Below are positions 55,278-63,865 of a DNA stretch of 64,000 bases, piece by piece. This DNA is from an uncultured Tateyamaria sp. (GTDB lineage Bacteria > Pseudomonadota > Alphaproteobacteria > Rhodobacterales > Rhodobacteraceae): NCBI RefSeq assembly GCF_947487805.1, contig NZ_CANKXW010000001.1, forward strand, positions 619,501 through 683,500. The letters are read 5' to 3'. The notes below the pieces were generated by a model. It was not told the DNA's origin. It was given only the letters and a program-made list of their open reading frames with translations, and ran no database searches. How positions within the stretch are numbered: position 1 is the stretch's first letter; the number at the start of each line of letters is the position of its first letter. A program made the position numbers and the translations under genes.

Positions 55278-55742
55278 CTATTCGGACAGCGCATTTAGAT
55301 CATCGTGATATGCACGAAGATCTTCGGGCCATGTCGATTTGATGAAGGATAGCACAGCGATGATCTCCTCATCGCGAAGAACACCTTCATAGGCGGGCAT
55401 CCCGGACGCCGGCGGGTTCTCCATAAGGCCAGCCAGCCCATACTTGGTCAGGGTGAACAACGTTTCGTCATCGTGATGCCAGGTATGCCCGGTCGCATCA
55501 TGTGGCGGTGCGGGGAGCAAACCATCTTCTCCGGGCGTGCGCCAGTTGGATTGCCCCTCAAGCTGCGCACCGTGGCAGGCAGCACATTGGTCCGCGTAGA
55601 TGTTACGTCCAAGGGTGACCACAGCGGTGTCATCAGGTGTCAAGAGATCGATCGGTTCAGAAGACGCGGTCATCAGGGTGAAGGCTGCAAAACCGGCGAA
55701 CACAAGTCCGCCGGTCACCAACAGGGTCAGGCGACCTGCCAT
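55278..55742 (-). CDS. c-type cytochrome
   Basis: 154 residues from ATG 55742, whose A is the last base of the DUF411 stop. N-terminal membrane anchor or signal (LLVTGGLVFAGFAAFTLM), one haem site CAACH (Cys53, Cys56, His57) and a distal methionine in NPPASGMPAYEG. Periplasmic, single-haem. Within the copper operon; presumably an electron carrier. Confidence 0.9.
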   Translation of the reverse strand: MAGRLTLLVTGGLVFAGFAAFTLMTASSEPIDLLTPDDTAVVTLGRNIYADQCAACHGAQLEGQSNWRTPGEDGLLPAPPHDATGHTWHHDDETLFTLTKYGLAGLMENPPASGMPAYEGVLRDEEIIAVLSFIKSTWPEDLRAYHDDLNALSE

Positions 55743-56209
55743 CACGTGTCGAACGGCTCTGCAGTGCCCGAGCGGTAGAACACCTTTCCGGCTCCAGCTT
55801 CTCCACCAAACGCGATCACATCGTACCGGGCCGTCGGATCGTCGCCCATGCCGGGGGAACCCATAGGCATGCCCGGAACCGCAAGCCCGGTGATCGCTGG
55901 CCGATCCCGCAGCACAGCCTCCAAAGCGTCGAACGGCACATGCCCTTCAAAGATGTAACCTTCGGTTTCAATGGTGTGACAGGATGCCAGCGCGCGCGGG
56001 ATGCCGCGTGCTAATTTCTGAGCTTCGGGATCGGTCAGTTCCTCAACAGTGACAGCGTAGCCCCGTGCGCGGGCAAGGTCCGCCCACGCATGACAGCAAC
56101 CGCAACTCGGCGATGTGAGAACGTGCATCGGGCTGCCCGCTTGGGCCGGGAGGCCAGCAGCAATCAAAGATGTGGCAGTTAAAGCGTTGAAATGACGACG
56201 TGTGATCAT
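55742..56209 (-). CDS. DUF411 metal-binding protein
   Basis: 155 residues from ATG 56209 (MITRRHFNALTATSLIAAG), with twin-arginine-like or Sec signal. The DUF411 signature TSPSCGCCHAWADLARARG gives Cys36, Cys38, Cys39 and His40, a soft-metal site, followed by ASCHTIETEGYIFEGHVP and VPGMPMGSPGM. Found in copper-resistance loci. One base overlaps with the cytochrome gene start. Confidence 0.88.
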   Translation of the reverse strand: MITRRHFNALTATSLIAAGLPAQAGSPMHVLTSPSCGCCHAWADLARARGYAVTVEELTDPEAQKLARGIPRALASCHTIETEGYIFEGHVPFDALEAVLRDRPAITGLAVPGMPMGSPGMGDDPTARYDVIAFGGEAGAGKVFYRSGTAEPFDT

Positions 56210-56268
56210 GTCAGTCGGTCCTTTTGGCGTGAAAGTTGAATGGGATGCGGACATGCGCCCGTTGCCGT

Positions 56269-56604
56269 TCAGACTTTCGGAGGGCCAGTTGGAACGGCCA
56301 GAGCCCGGTCCGGAAAATTGGAACCAGCATGTGCCGGACTGTTGTTTGTCGCGACCGGCGGATCAATGAGCGCCATCGCAGCGGCGGCCACGAAATCTGC
56401 AAAACAGGACAAGGATCCCATGCCGCCCGCGGCGTCACAACAATCTGCAAGCGCCCGCTCCGCATCTGCCACCACATCGCCCAGCGTGGTTTCAGCGTGG
56501 TGGTTGCCATGGTTCGATTCCTCGTTGATGCCATGCATCACAGATGCAGCGGAGGCACCTGCCAATGTGACGATAAGGAGGATTAAGGGAACCAAGCGAA
56601 ACAT
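56269..56604 (-). CDS. Small secreted His/Cys-containing protein, first gene of the copper operon
   Basis: 111 residues. Signal peptide MFRLVPLILLIVTLAGASA, then HGINEESNHGNHH (several histidines), ADCCDAAGG and SCFADF with three cysteines. Unrecognised; resembles the short Cys-His secreted proteins common in copper operons. No Shine-Dalgarno; the -10 of its promoter ends about seven bases before the ATG, so the mRNA may be leaderless. Confidence 0.7.
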   Translation of the reverse strand: MFRLVPLILLIVTLAGASAASVMHGINEESNHGNHHAETTLGDVVADAERALADCCDAAGGMGSLSCFADFVAAAAMALIDPPVATNNSPAHAGSNFPDRALAVPTGPPKV

Positions 56605-56607
56605 GCC

Positions 56608-56626
56608 AAATACCTACCGGGGGTAT
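56608..56626 (-). promoter_or_regulatory. CsoR operator 2 and copper-operon promoter
   Basis: Minus strand: ATACCCCCGGTAGGTAT matches operator 1 (ATACCCCCATAGGGTAT) at 14 of 17 positions. It lies between TTGTCA (56639-56634) and a TAGGTA -10 (56616-56611) with 17-base spacing, the same geometry as the first promoter. Confidence 0.7.
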
Positions 56627-56639
56627 GAGATCTTGACAA

Positions 56640-57934
56640 GTCACGAGGATGTGTCGCTGGAACCGATCCTCGCTGCCCACAGCCCGGCCCCGCCAAGTCT
56701 CATGATCACGCCGCACCGAAACAGCAGTGCATGCTGGCAAGTGGGACGCTACCGCTGCGTCGGACCGATGACTTGGGCACGAGCGGGCACATCGGATGCA
56801 GGGTCTCTCGATCCCTTCGTGTGCGGAACGCATGCAGCGGCGGAAACCGTTGGAAATGCAACGGAACTTTCAATCGCTCAAGGGCCCGTGCGTTCTCGTC
56901 GACTGGGCATGTTGCTCCGATGCATCCGCTCAAACTCTCTGCCAGACGACATTTCACCAATAAGGGAAGAAACATGAAATCCGATCTTAGGACGGTGGAC
57001 AGAGTTGGCCGTCCGGTCAGGGGCGCCCGCGCGCCTGTCTTGATGCAAGACGGTCAACAGCCGCGTGCGGTAACCAAAGGCGTACAGGGTCATGTCAGTC
57101 ATCCACGGCACACACGATGGCGAGAACAGCGGGTGCGTTCTGAATGATGTCATCAACACCTTGCCAATTCTCAACGATCCGAATGCTGCAATCGCGCACA
57201 GGCTCTCCCTGCCGGCAACCTGCATCTAAGGAATGGCCCCCTCTCCGGGGTGGCTGTCGACTGCTGATCGCGGCGCTGTGCTTTATCCGATCGGACGCGG
57301 TATGAACATCGCCGGTGGCCTGCACGAATAACTGAGTGAAGACACCGAAATCGACCAAGCGGCTGCTCGCAATCCGCGATACCCGCAAACCCAAACCTCG
57401 CAAGGACAGGGGGTTGTTCGACGGCAGCGCTGCACGTGTTGAAGCGATGGGCATCGCCGTTCTTGGCAAAGATCGCGCCATCGGAAATGGACCACTGCGA
57501 CGGTTCTCACGCGCGGCCATCTGTCGATTTCTACTTCGGCCTTCATTCTGCAGGGCAGCGGCGATACGTCCCCATCGAATGGCTTTGACCGTTTAACAAC
57601 CGCAGCCTTCCGAACGTCGGCAAAACCATTCGGTCGGCTTAGATCCGGCCTGCGCAGCTCGGAACGGACAGAGATGCTCCGTCAACAGCTAAATCAGTTA
57701 CACACAAGCTTGAGCGTCGCCCGAACGGCCAAACACTCCGACCAAGCCTGCGTCGGGCGGGCAAGAAAGGCCTTTCTGAAAAAGAGCTGTGCGCAGAGTT
57801 TGGACTTCAATGCGCAGATCGGCCCGCTGAAAAGGTCCTCCTGACCTATGTCGCATGTGATTGTCTACCTGATGACACGTATCCGCAATTTGTCGTTCCG
57901 TCCGATTTCGAAGTCTCGGATCGTATCCACTTGG
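56640..57934. other. Uninterpretable 1.3 kb gap
   Basis: Many short open frames occur on both strands but none shows a recognisable domain. A plus-strand frame from 56974 (57 codons, AAGGGAAGAAAC before ATG) and one ending at 57971 that overlaps the end of the LysR gene are the least implausible. This may be a degraded region. Confidence 0.4.
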
Positions 57935-58885
57935 TCAAGCCCGCCAAACCGCGTCCCGACCTCTTAGGTTGATGTTCTGTCCGAGCTCTGAAAATTCGGT
58001 TTCAATGTATTCGCTGAACCGTTTCACGGCGGGTCGCGGGTGTCGGTCACCCCGCCACAGTAGGCCAAGTTCTCGATCGGGATGTTCGATCTTGATCGGT
58101 AAGGACACCAATGCCTTGTTGTGACTTTGCATAAACACAACCGAATATGGCAACACTGTCAGCGCGTCAGACCCGCCCAGAATGCTGATCAATGACGCCA
58201 ACGACCCACCGGTGAAACTGACTTTGAAGTCCTTGATCCCAATGGATCTGAGAGCCAGCAGCAGGTCTTCGTAAAGCGGGCTTTCGGCAGGTGGAGCGAT
58301 CCAGGGAAAATTTGCGATTTCAGTCAATTTCAATGAAGTTTTGCGTGCCAGTGGATGCGAGGGCGCGCAGGCAATTACGTTCCTGCCGGTGAGGATGGGT
58401 TTGAACTTCAATCCTTGTGGCACACTGTCGCGTCGCACCGGGCAGATCGCGACATCGATGTTGCCAACGTTCAGTTGCTCGCAGAGATCGGCAAGGTACC
58501 CGTAGGATTGGTGAATGGCGACCTCGGGAAATGTGGTTTGAAAGGATGCGATCATGCTGGCGATGACACCGTCCATGAAAATAGGCGTCCCTGCGAGCCT
58601 TGCAGTGCCCGATTTGCCACGGTTGTAGAGATCGGCTGCAATTTCGGCGTTTTGCGCGGCCTCCGAGATGATCCGTCCCTGTTGTGCCAGTGACAGGCAC
58701 AGTTCCGTTGGTCGCAAAGGGCGCTTTCCCTTCTCGAAAAGCCGAGAACCCAGCCGCGCTTCCATCATCATGATCGTTCGCGAAACGCTGGGCTGAGATT
58801 TGCCGACAGTCCGAGCGCCATCACTGAGGCCGCCGGCATCAACGATAGCTGACAGCAGTTGCAGGTGATTTGGATCAATTTTCAT
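57935..58885 (-). CDS. LysR-family transcriptional regulator of the HAAT-type importer
   Basis: 316 residues from ATG 58885 (MKIDPNHLQLLSAIVDAGGLS). HTH: GARTVGKSQPSVSRTIMMMEARLGSRLFEKG. Effector domain: AGTPIFMDGVIASMIASFQTTFPEVAI and the ICPVRRDSVPQGLK strand, as in GbpR/CynR-like aromatic regulators. Divergent from the ABC importer operon, so probably its activator. Confidence 0.9.
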   Translation of the reverse strand: MKIDPNHLQLLSAIVDAGGLSDGARTVGKSQPSVSRTIMMMEARLGSRLFEKGKRPLRPTELCLSLAQQGRIISEAAQNAEIAADLYNRGKSGTARLAGTPIFMDGVIASMIASFQTTFPEVAIHQSYGYLADLCEQLNVGNIDVAICPVRRDSVPQGLKFKPILTGRNVIACAPSHPLARKTSLKLTEIANFPWIAPPAESPLYEDLLLALRSIGIKDFKVSFTGGSLASLISILGGSDALTVLPYSVVFMQSHNKALVSLPIKIEHPDRELGLLWRGDRHPRPAVKRFSEYIETEFSELGQNINLRGRDAVWRA

Positions 58886-59205
58886 AACTTGATGTTATAT
58901 TGACTGTTTGGAATTCGATCAACTGATCGAATTTGCACGGTTAAACAGGACCTGTCCGTCTGTGGGAGGTGGCTGATGGCAAATGATATAAATTGCAAAA
59001 CCTGCGCAGTTTGCGTGCGCAACGGTGCGCCGACACGGCACCGGGCGTTTGAAAAAAACGGCCCGATCGGGGCGAACAAAATCCCCGCACCCCAATGAAT
59101 GATCCCGACGGTATGGGCCGCTGTGTCCGGTTACCTCGGCAGCAGAAGCATCACGGGAAAACGACACAGAATCGAAAATCGATACAGATCAGGGAGGACA
59201 AGACC
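58886..59205. promoter_or_regulatory. Divergent LysR/ABC importer control region
   Basis: 320 bases without a gene. TTGCG-TG-CGCAA (59011-59022), nested in TTGCAAAACCTGCGCAGTTT, is a candidate LysR site. No clear sigma-70 box pair was found, as expected for activator-dependent promoters. Confidence 0.4.
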
Positions 59206-60480
59206 ATGATCACACGCCGTAAATTACTCAAAACGACCGCCGCAACGGGGTTGACGTTGGCCGGTGCCGGACTTGCCGCTCCTGCCTTGGCTCAAGGTGC
59301 CAAGATCCGCATCGGGTATGTCAGCCCGCAATCTGGCTCATTGGCGGCATTTTCCGAAGCCGACCAATTCATCATCGAGGGTTTTCTGAACTCCGACGCA
59401 GGCGGAAACTTCGAGGTGGTGGTCAAGGACAGCCAGTCCAACCCCAACCGTGCTGCCGAGGTCGCCAAGGAGCTGATCATTGATGACGAAATCGATCTGA
59501 TGCTGGTCGCCTCCACACCAGAGACGACAAACCCCGTCGCAACGACCTGTGAGGCCGAAGAAATCCCGGTGATTTCCACTGTGGCGCCCTGGCAACCGTA
59601 TTTTATCGGGCAACAGGGCAACCCAGGCGATCCCGGTTCCTGGCAGCCTTTTGATTTCAGCTTTCACTTTTTCTGGGGCCTCGAGGATGTCATCAGCGTG
59701 TTTACCGCAATGTGGAACCAACTTGACACGAACAAGCAGGTGGGTGGGTTGTTTCCGAATGATGGCGATGGCAATGCCTGGGGAGATCCAAGTGTAGGCT
59801 TTCCTAAGCCCTTGGCGGATCAGGGTTATGGCCTGACCGACCCTGGGCGGTACCAGAACCTCACAGACGATTTCAGTGCGCAGATCAATGCGTTCAAACA
59901 GGCCAATTGCGAGATCGTCACTGGCGTTCCAATCCCACCCGATTTCACAACCTTCTGGACGCAGGCAAAACAGCAGGGGTTCGCCCCAAAAGCCGCCAGC
60001 ATCGGCAAGGCGATCCTTTTCCCTCAGGCGGTCGAGGCGCTCGGAGATCAGGGGCACAACCTCAGTTCCGAGGTTTGGTGGACGCCGAACCATCCCTTCG
60101 CGTCTTCACTGACCGGCACCTCCGCCAGCGATCTGGCGAAAGGCTATTCGGCGGCAACTGGCAAGCAATGGACCCAACCCATCGGCTTTGTGCATGCGCT
60201 GTTTGAGATGGCCGCCGACGTCATGGGGCGCGTCGAAGACAGCCGTGATCCCGATGAGGTGACGTCCGCCATCGCTGCGACCCAGCTGAATTCAATCGTG
60301 GGGCGTCTCGCCTTTGACGGCGCCGGTTTGCCGCCCTTTGCGGCAACCAACGTCGCAAAGACGCCATTGGTTGGAGGTCAGTGGCGACTGAAGGACAGTG
60401 GGGGGTATGACCTGGTTGTCGTGGACAACACCGACCATCCCGACATTCCGACCGGCGGAACGATGGAAGCGATCAGCTGA
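59206..60480 (+). CDS. HAAT-type ABC transporter substrate-binding protein
   Basis: 424 residues from ATG 59206, with GGGAGGACAAGACC upstream. N-terminus MITRRKLLKTTAATGLTLAG is a twin-arginine signal. Family-4 (Leu/Ile/Val-type) binding fold: KIRIGYVSPQSGSLAAFSEAD, IDLMLVASTPETTNPVA. The large Trp/Phe content (SFHFFWGL, TTFWTQAKQQ) suggests a hydrophobic or aromatic ligand rather than an amino acid. First gene of the importer. Confidence 0.88.
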   Translation: MITRRKLLKTTAATGLTLAGAGLAAPALAQGAKIRIGYVSPQSGSLAAFSEADQFIIEGFLNSDAGGNFEVVVKDSQSNPNRAAEVAKELIIDDEIDLMLVASTPETTNPVATTCEAEEIPVISTVAPWQPYFIGQQGNPGDPGSWQPFDFSFHFFWGLEDVISVFTAMWNQLDTNKQVGGLFPNDGDGNAWGDPSVGFPKPLADQGYGLTDPGRYQNLTDDFSAQINAFKQANCEIVTGVPIPPDFTTFWTQAKQQGFAPKAASIGKAILFPQAVEALGDQGHNLSSEVWWTPNHPFASSLTGTSASDLAKGYSAATGKQWTQPIGFVHALFEMAADVMGRVEDSRDPDEVTSAIAATQLNSIVGRLAFDGAGLPPFAATNVAKTPLVGGQWRLKDSGGYDLVVVDNTDHPDIPTGGTMEAIS

Positions 60481-60517
60481 TCAGCAGTGACCCCACTGGG
60501 TCACAGGGAGCCTCGGA

Positions 60518-61237
60518 ATGAACATTCTTTCGCTTGACGGTATCAGCAAGAGCTTTGGCGCGCTCAAGGTCACTGACGACGTCACCTTTGACGTGCCCAA
60601 AGGGCAGGCGCTGGGGGTTATCGGGCCGAATGGCGCGGGAAAATCGACGCTGTTCAATCTCATCACCGGAAACTTGCGCGCGGATGCAGGCCGTGTCTTT
60701 TTCCAGGGCCGTGATGTGACCCGCGTACCGGCAATGGATCGGTGCCTGTCAGGTGTCGGGCGCTCCTTTCAGATTCCGCAGCCTTTCGCAAAACTAACGG
60801 TGTACGAGAACCTTCTGGTTGCGGCCACCCATGGCCGGAACCTCCGCGAAAGCGCCGTTCAGGCAGATTGCGCGGAGGTTCTGGAACGCACAGAGTTGAT
60901 CCGACGCGCCAATGTCCCTGCTGGGCAGTTATCGTTGTTAGAACGCAAGCGACTGGAACTGGCGCGCGCCATGGCGACGCATCCTGATCTTCTCTTGCTC
61001 GACGAGATCGCTGGCGGCCTGACCGAGGGCGAATGCCGGGCTCTTGTCGGCACCATCAAGGACATTCATGCCCGTGGCGTGACCATCATCTGGATCGAGC
61101 ACGTTCTGCATGCCCTCACGTCAGTGGTCGAACGCTTGCTGGTCTTGGACTTTGGCCGGATCATCGGGATTGGAGACCCGGATGAGATCATGGCCAGCAA
61201 GGAGGTACGCGAGATATATCTGGGGATTGACGTCTGA
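60518..61237 (+). CDS. HAAT-type ABC transporter ATPase (LivG type)
   Basis: 239 residues. Walker A GPNGAGKST, Walker B DLLLLDEIAGGLTEGE and switch His. The signature reads VPAGQLSLLERKRLELA, in which the canonical LSGGQ is replaced by LSLLERK, the usual LivG form. Stop overlaps the next start by one base. Confidence 0.9.
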   Translation: MNILSLDGISKSFGALKVTDDVTFDVPKGQALGVIGPNGAGKSTLFNLITGNLRADAGRVFFQGRDVTRVPAMDRCLSGVGRSFQIPQPFAKLTVYENLLVAATHGRNLRESAVQADCAEVLERTELIRRANVPAGQLSLLERKRLELARAMATHPDLLLLDEIAGGLTEGECRALVGTIKDIHARGVTIIWIEHVLHALTSVVERLLVLDFGRIIGIGDPDEIMASKEVREIYLGIDV

Positions 61238-61944
61238 TGGCCTTGTTGCAGACAATCGCACTGACCGCCCACTATGGAGATTTTCAAGCCCTCTTTGGTG
61301 TGGATATCGAAGTGTCCGAACACGAGACCATCGCCATAATCGGGGCAAATGGCGCCGGCAAAACCACCTTGATGCGATCCATCGCCGGGGTACTGAAAAA
61401 CGCCGCCGGTGCAGTACGCTTTGACGGGGTCGATGTCGGGACGCTACCGGCCGAAGAGATCGTGACACAGGGTGTCGCCATGGTGCCGGAGGGGCGCAAG
61501 CTGTTTCCGTCACTATCAGTCGAGGAAAACCTGTTGATCGGTGCCTACGGGCGTAAGGGCGGCGGTTACTGGACCCTTGATGCGATTTACGATCTGTTTC
61601 CCATCCTGGGCGATCGACGGCACAATCCCGGGACCGCTCTTTCGGGTGGGCAGCAACAGATGGTGGCCATTGGTAGGGCCCTGATGAGCAACCCCCGTGT
61701 GCTGTTGTGTGACGAGATAAGTCTCGGCCTCGCACCTGTCGTCATCAAGGACATCTACAGAGCGGTTCCCAAAATCAAGAAATCGGGCGCCAGCCTGATC
61801 GTCGTGGAACAAGACATCGCGCAGGCGCTGGCCGTGGCCGACCGTGTCTACTGCATGATGGAGGGACGCGTCACGCTGACCGGCCGCCCCGAGAGCCTGA
61901 ACCGCGACGCCATCCATGACGCCTATTTCGGAGCAAGCAAATGA
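61237..61944 (+). CDS. HAAT-type ABC transporter ATPase (LivF type)
   Basis: 235 residues. Walker A GANGAGKTT, signature LSGGQQQM, Walker B VLLCDEISLGLAPV, as in LivF. Overlaps the preceding and following genes by one and four bases. Confidence 0.92.
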   Translation: MALLQTIALTAHYGDFQALFGVDIEVSEHETIAIIGANGAGKTTLMRSIAGVLKNAAGAVRFDGVDVGTLPAEEIVTQGVAMVPEGRKLFPSLSVEENLLIGAYGRKGGGYWTLDAIYDLFPILGDRRHNPGTALSGGQQQMVAIGRALMSNPRVLLCDEISLGLAPVVIKDIYRAVPKIKKSGASLIVVEQDIAQALAVADRVYCMMEGRVTLTGRPESLNRDAIHDAYFGASK

Positions 61945-62804
61945 TCTGGGTTGATACGATTGCTCAGGGGGTTCTTTTGGGAGGGCTCTACGCGCTCTTT
62001 GCGGCAGGCCTTAGTCTTGTTTTCGGGATTATGCGGCTGGTCAACCTTGCACACGGCGACCTGATCGTGATGGGAGCCTACCTGATCTTGCTCCTTGTGA
62101 CCCTGTTGGGTCTGCCACCGTTTCTGGCTGCCGCCGTCGCGATGCCGCTGATGTTTTGCATTGGGTGGTGCTTGCAGAAATTCCTGCTGAACCGCACGTT
62201 GGGTGACGACATCCTTCCGCCGCTTCTGGTCACCTTCGGCCTGTCCATCGCCTTGCAGAACGCGCTGCTCGAAGGGTTCTCTGCCGACAGCCAGCGCTTG
62301 CCCACCAATGCGATGACCACGGCCTCGTTCCAGGCAGGACCCATTTCTCTTGGGGTAATGCCGTTGCTCACTTTCGGGTCGGCCGTTCTCGTGATCATTG
62401 GGCTGAACCAGCTGTTTTATCGCACGGAGCTTGGCCGCGCCTTTCGCGCCACGTCAGACGACGCCACGACCGCCAGTCTGATGGGCATCAAGCCTGCGAA
62501 TATCTTTGCGGCTGCAACTGGTATTGCCCTCGTCATTGTTACAATCGCGGCGCTCTATCTTGGCCTACGGGCAAATTTCGACCCCAATGTCGGGCCTGCG
62601 CGCCTCATCTATGCGTTCGAAGCGGTGATTATCGGCGGACTAGGTTCGCTCTGGGGGACACTGGCTGGTGGCATCATCATCGGTGTGGCCCAGACTGTCG
62701 GTGCCGCGATCAACCCAGAATGGCAGATTCTTTCGGGCCACATTGCATTCTTGCTGGTGTTGCTGGTCCGGCCTCGTGGTCTTTTTCCAAGGGCGCATGA
62801 CTGA
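61941..62804 (+). CDS. HAAT-type ABC transporter permease (LivH type)
   Basis: 287 residues, about eight membrane helices. LVFGIMRLVNLAHGDLIVMGAY is the LivH signature, FRATSDDATTASLMGI the cytoplasmic loop, and YAFEAVIIGGLGSLWGTLAGG the conserved C-terminal helix pair. Partner of the next gene. Confidence 0.92.
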   Translation: MIWVDTIAQGVLLGGLYALFAAGLSLVFGIMRLVNLAHGDLIVMGAYLILLLVTLLGLPPFLAAAVAMPLMFCIGWCLQKFLLNRTLGDDILPPLLVTFGLSIALQNALLEGFSADSQRLPTNAMTTASFQAGPISLGVMPLLTFGSAVLVIIGLNQLFYRTELGRAFRATSDDATTASLMGIKPANIFAAATGIALVIVTIAALYLGLRANFDPNVGPARLIYAFEAVIIGGLGSLWGTLAGGIIIGVAQTVGAAINPEWQILSGHIAFLLVLLVRPRGLFPRAHD

Positions 62805-63865
62805 TGACCTATTTTGTAACAACCCAGACCCCCGCATCCCGCATTGCCACCGTTGCTGGCGGCATCCTGATCCTGCTGTTGTTCGCGCTGCCGTTTTTTG
62901 CGGGGCGCGGAACCATCCGGGACATGTTCTTTATCCTGACGATGCTGACCTTGGCACAGTTCTGGAACCTGCTTGCCGGATATGGCGGCCTGGTCAGCGT
63001 GGGCCAGCAGGCCTTTGTCGGCGCAGGGGCCTATGCTCTGTTTGCTCTGGTGATCCTGGGCGGGCTCGACCCTGTTTTGGCCGTTCCGCTTGCCGGGGGG
63101 GCTGCACTGGCGGTCGCTGTGCCGACGGCCTTCTTCGCCTTTCGCCTCAATGGCGCGTATTTCGCGATCGGCACCTGGGTTATCGCCGAGGTCGTGCGTC
63201 TGATTGTGGCACAGTGGAAGTCACTGGGCGGCGGAACGGGCACGTCACTGCCGCGGGATGCGACGCGGGACATGTGGTTTGTCGAGTTGATCGAAGCCAG
63301 CCTTGGCGTGCGGTCTGCCGCGGCGCGGGACATATTGGCCTACTGGATTTCCCTTGTTCTGGCACTGGCGACCATCGGCGGCATCTATTGGCTGTTGAGG
63401 ACGCGGCGTGGTCTGGCGTTGGCGGCGGTCCGCGACAATGTCGACGCGGCGAGATCGGTTGGCGTTGATGCGGCCCGGATGAAGTGGATTGTCTTTCTGA
63501 CCTCGGCCTTTGGCACCGGGGTGACCGGCGCACTGATCTACCTGCAAAAGGCGCGGATCAGCCCCGACGCCGCGTTCAGTGTCACCGACTGGACCGCCTA
63601 CGTGATCTTCATCGTAGTGATCGGCGGAATTGGCACAATCGAAGGCCCCATCATCGGTGTTCTGATCTTTTTCGCGCTGCAGTCGCTGCTGGCAGACTAC
63701 GGCAGCTGGTACCTTATGACACTGGGCGTTCTTGCCATTATCGTGATGCTCGTTGCGCCGCGGGGCCTTTGGGGCCTTCTGTCGGAGAAAACGGGCCTGC
63801 ACCTATTTCCAATTCGGCGTCGCCTCCAGGGCGGCCAACTTAACAGATCGGAGGACACACCATGA
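62804..63865 (+). CDS. HAAT-type ABC transporter permease (LivM type)
   Basis: 353 residues. QFWNLLAGYGGLVSVGQQAFVGAGAY and the LAAVRDNVDAARSVGVDA loop are LivM hallmarks, followed by VIGGIGTIEGPIIGVLIF. The stop overlaps the ATG of the FAD monooxygenase gene by four bases, linking uptake to catabolism. Confidence 0.92.
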   Translation: MTYFVTTQTPASRIATVAGGILILLLFALPFFAGRGTIRDMFFILTMLTLAQFWNLLAGYGGLVSVGQQAFVGAGAYALFALVILGGLDPVLAVPLAGGAALAVAVPTAFFAFRLNGAYFAIGTWVIAEVVRLIVAQWKSLGGGTGTSLPRDATRDMWFVELIEASLGVRSAAARDILAYWISLVLALATIGGIYWLLRTRRGLALAAVRDNVDAARSVGVDAARMKWIVFLTSAFGTGVTGALIYLQKARISPDAAFSVTDWTAYVIFIVVIGGIGTIEGPIIGVLIFFALQSLLADYGSWYLMTLGVLAIIVMLVAPRGLWGLLSEKTGLHLFPIRRRLQGGQLNRSEDTP

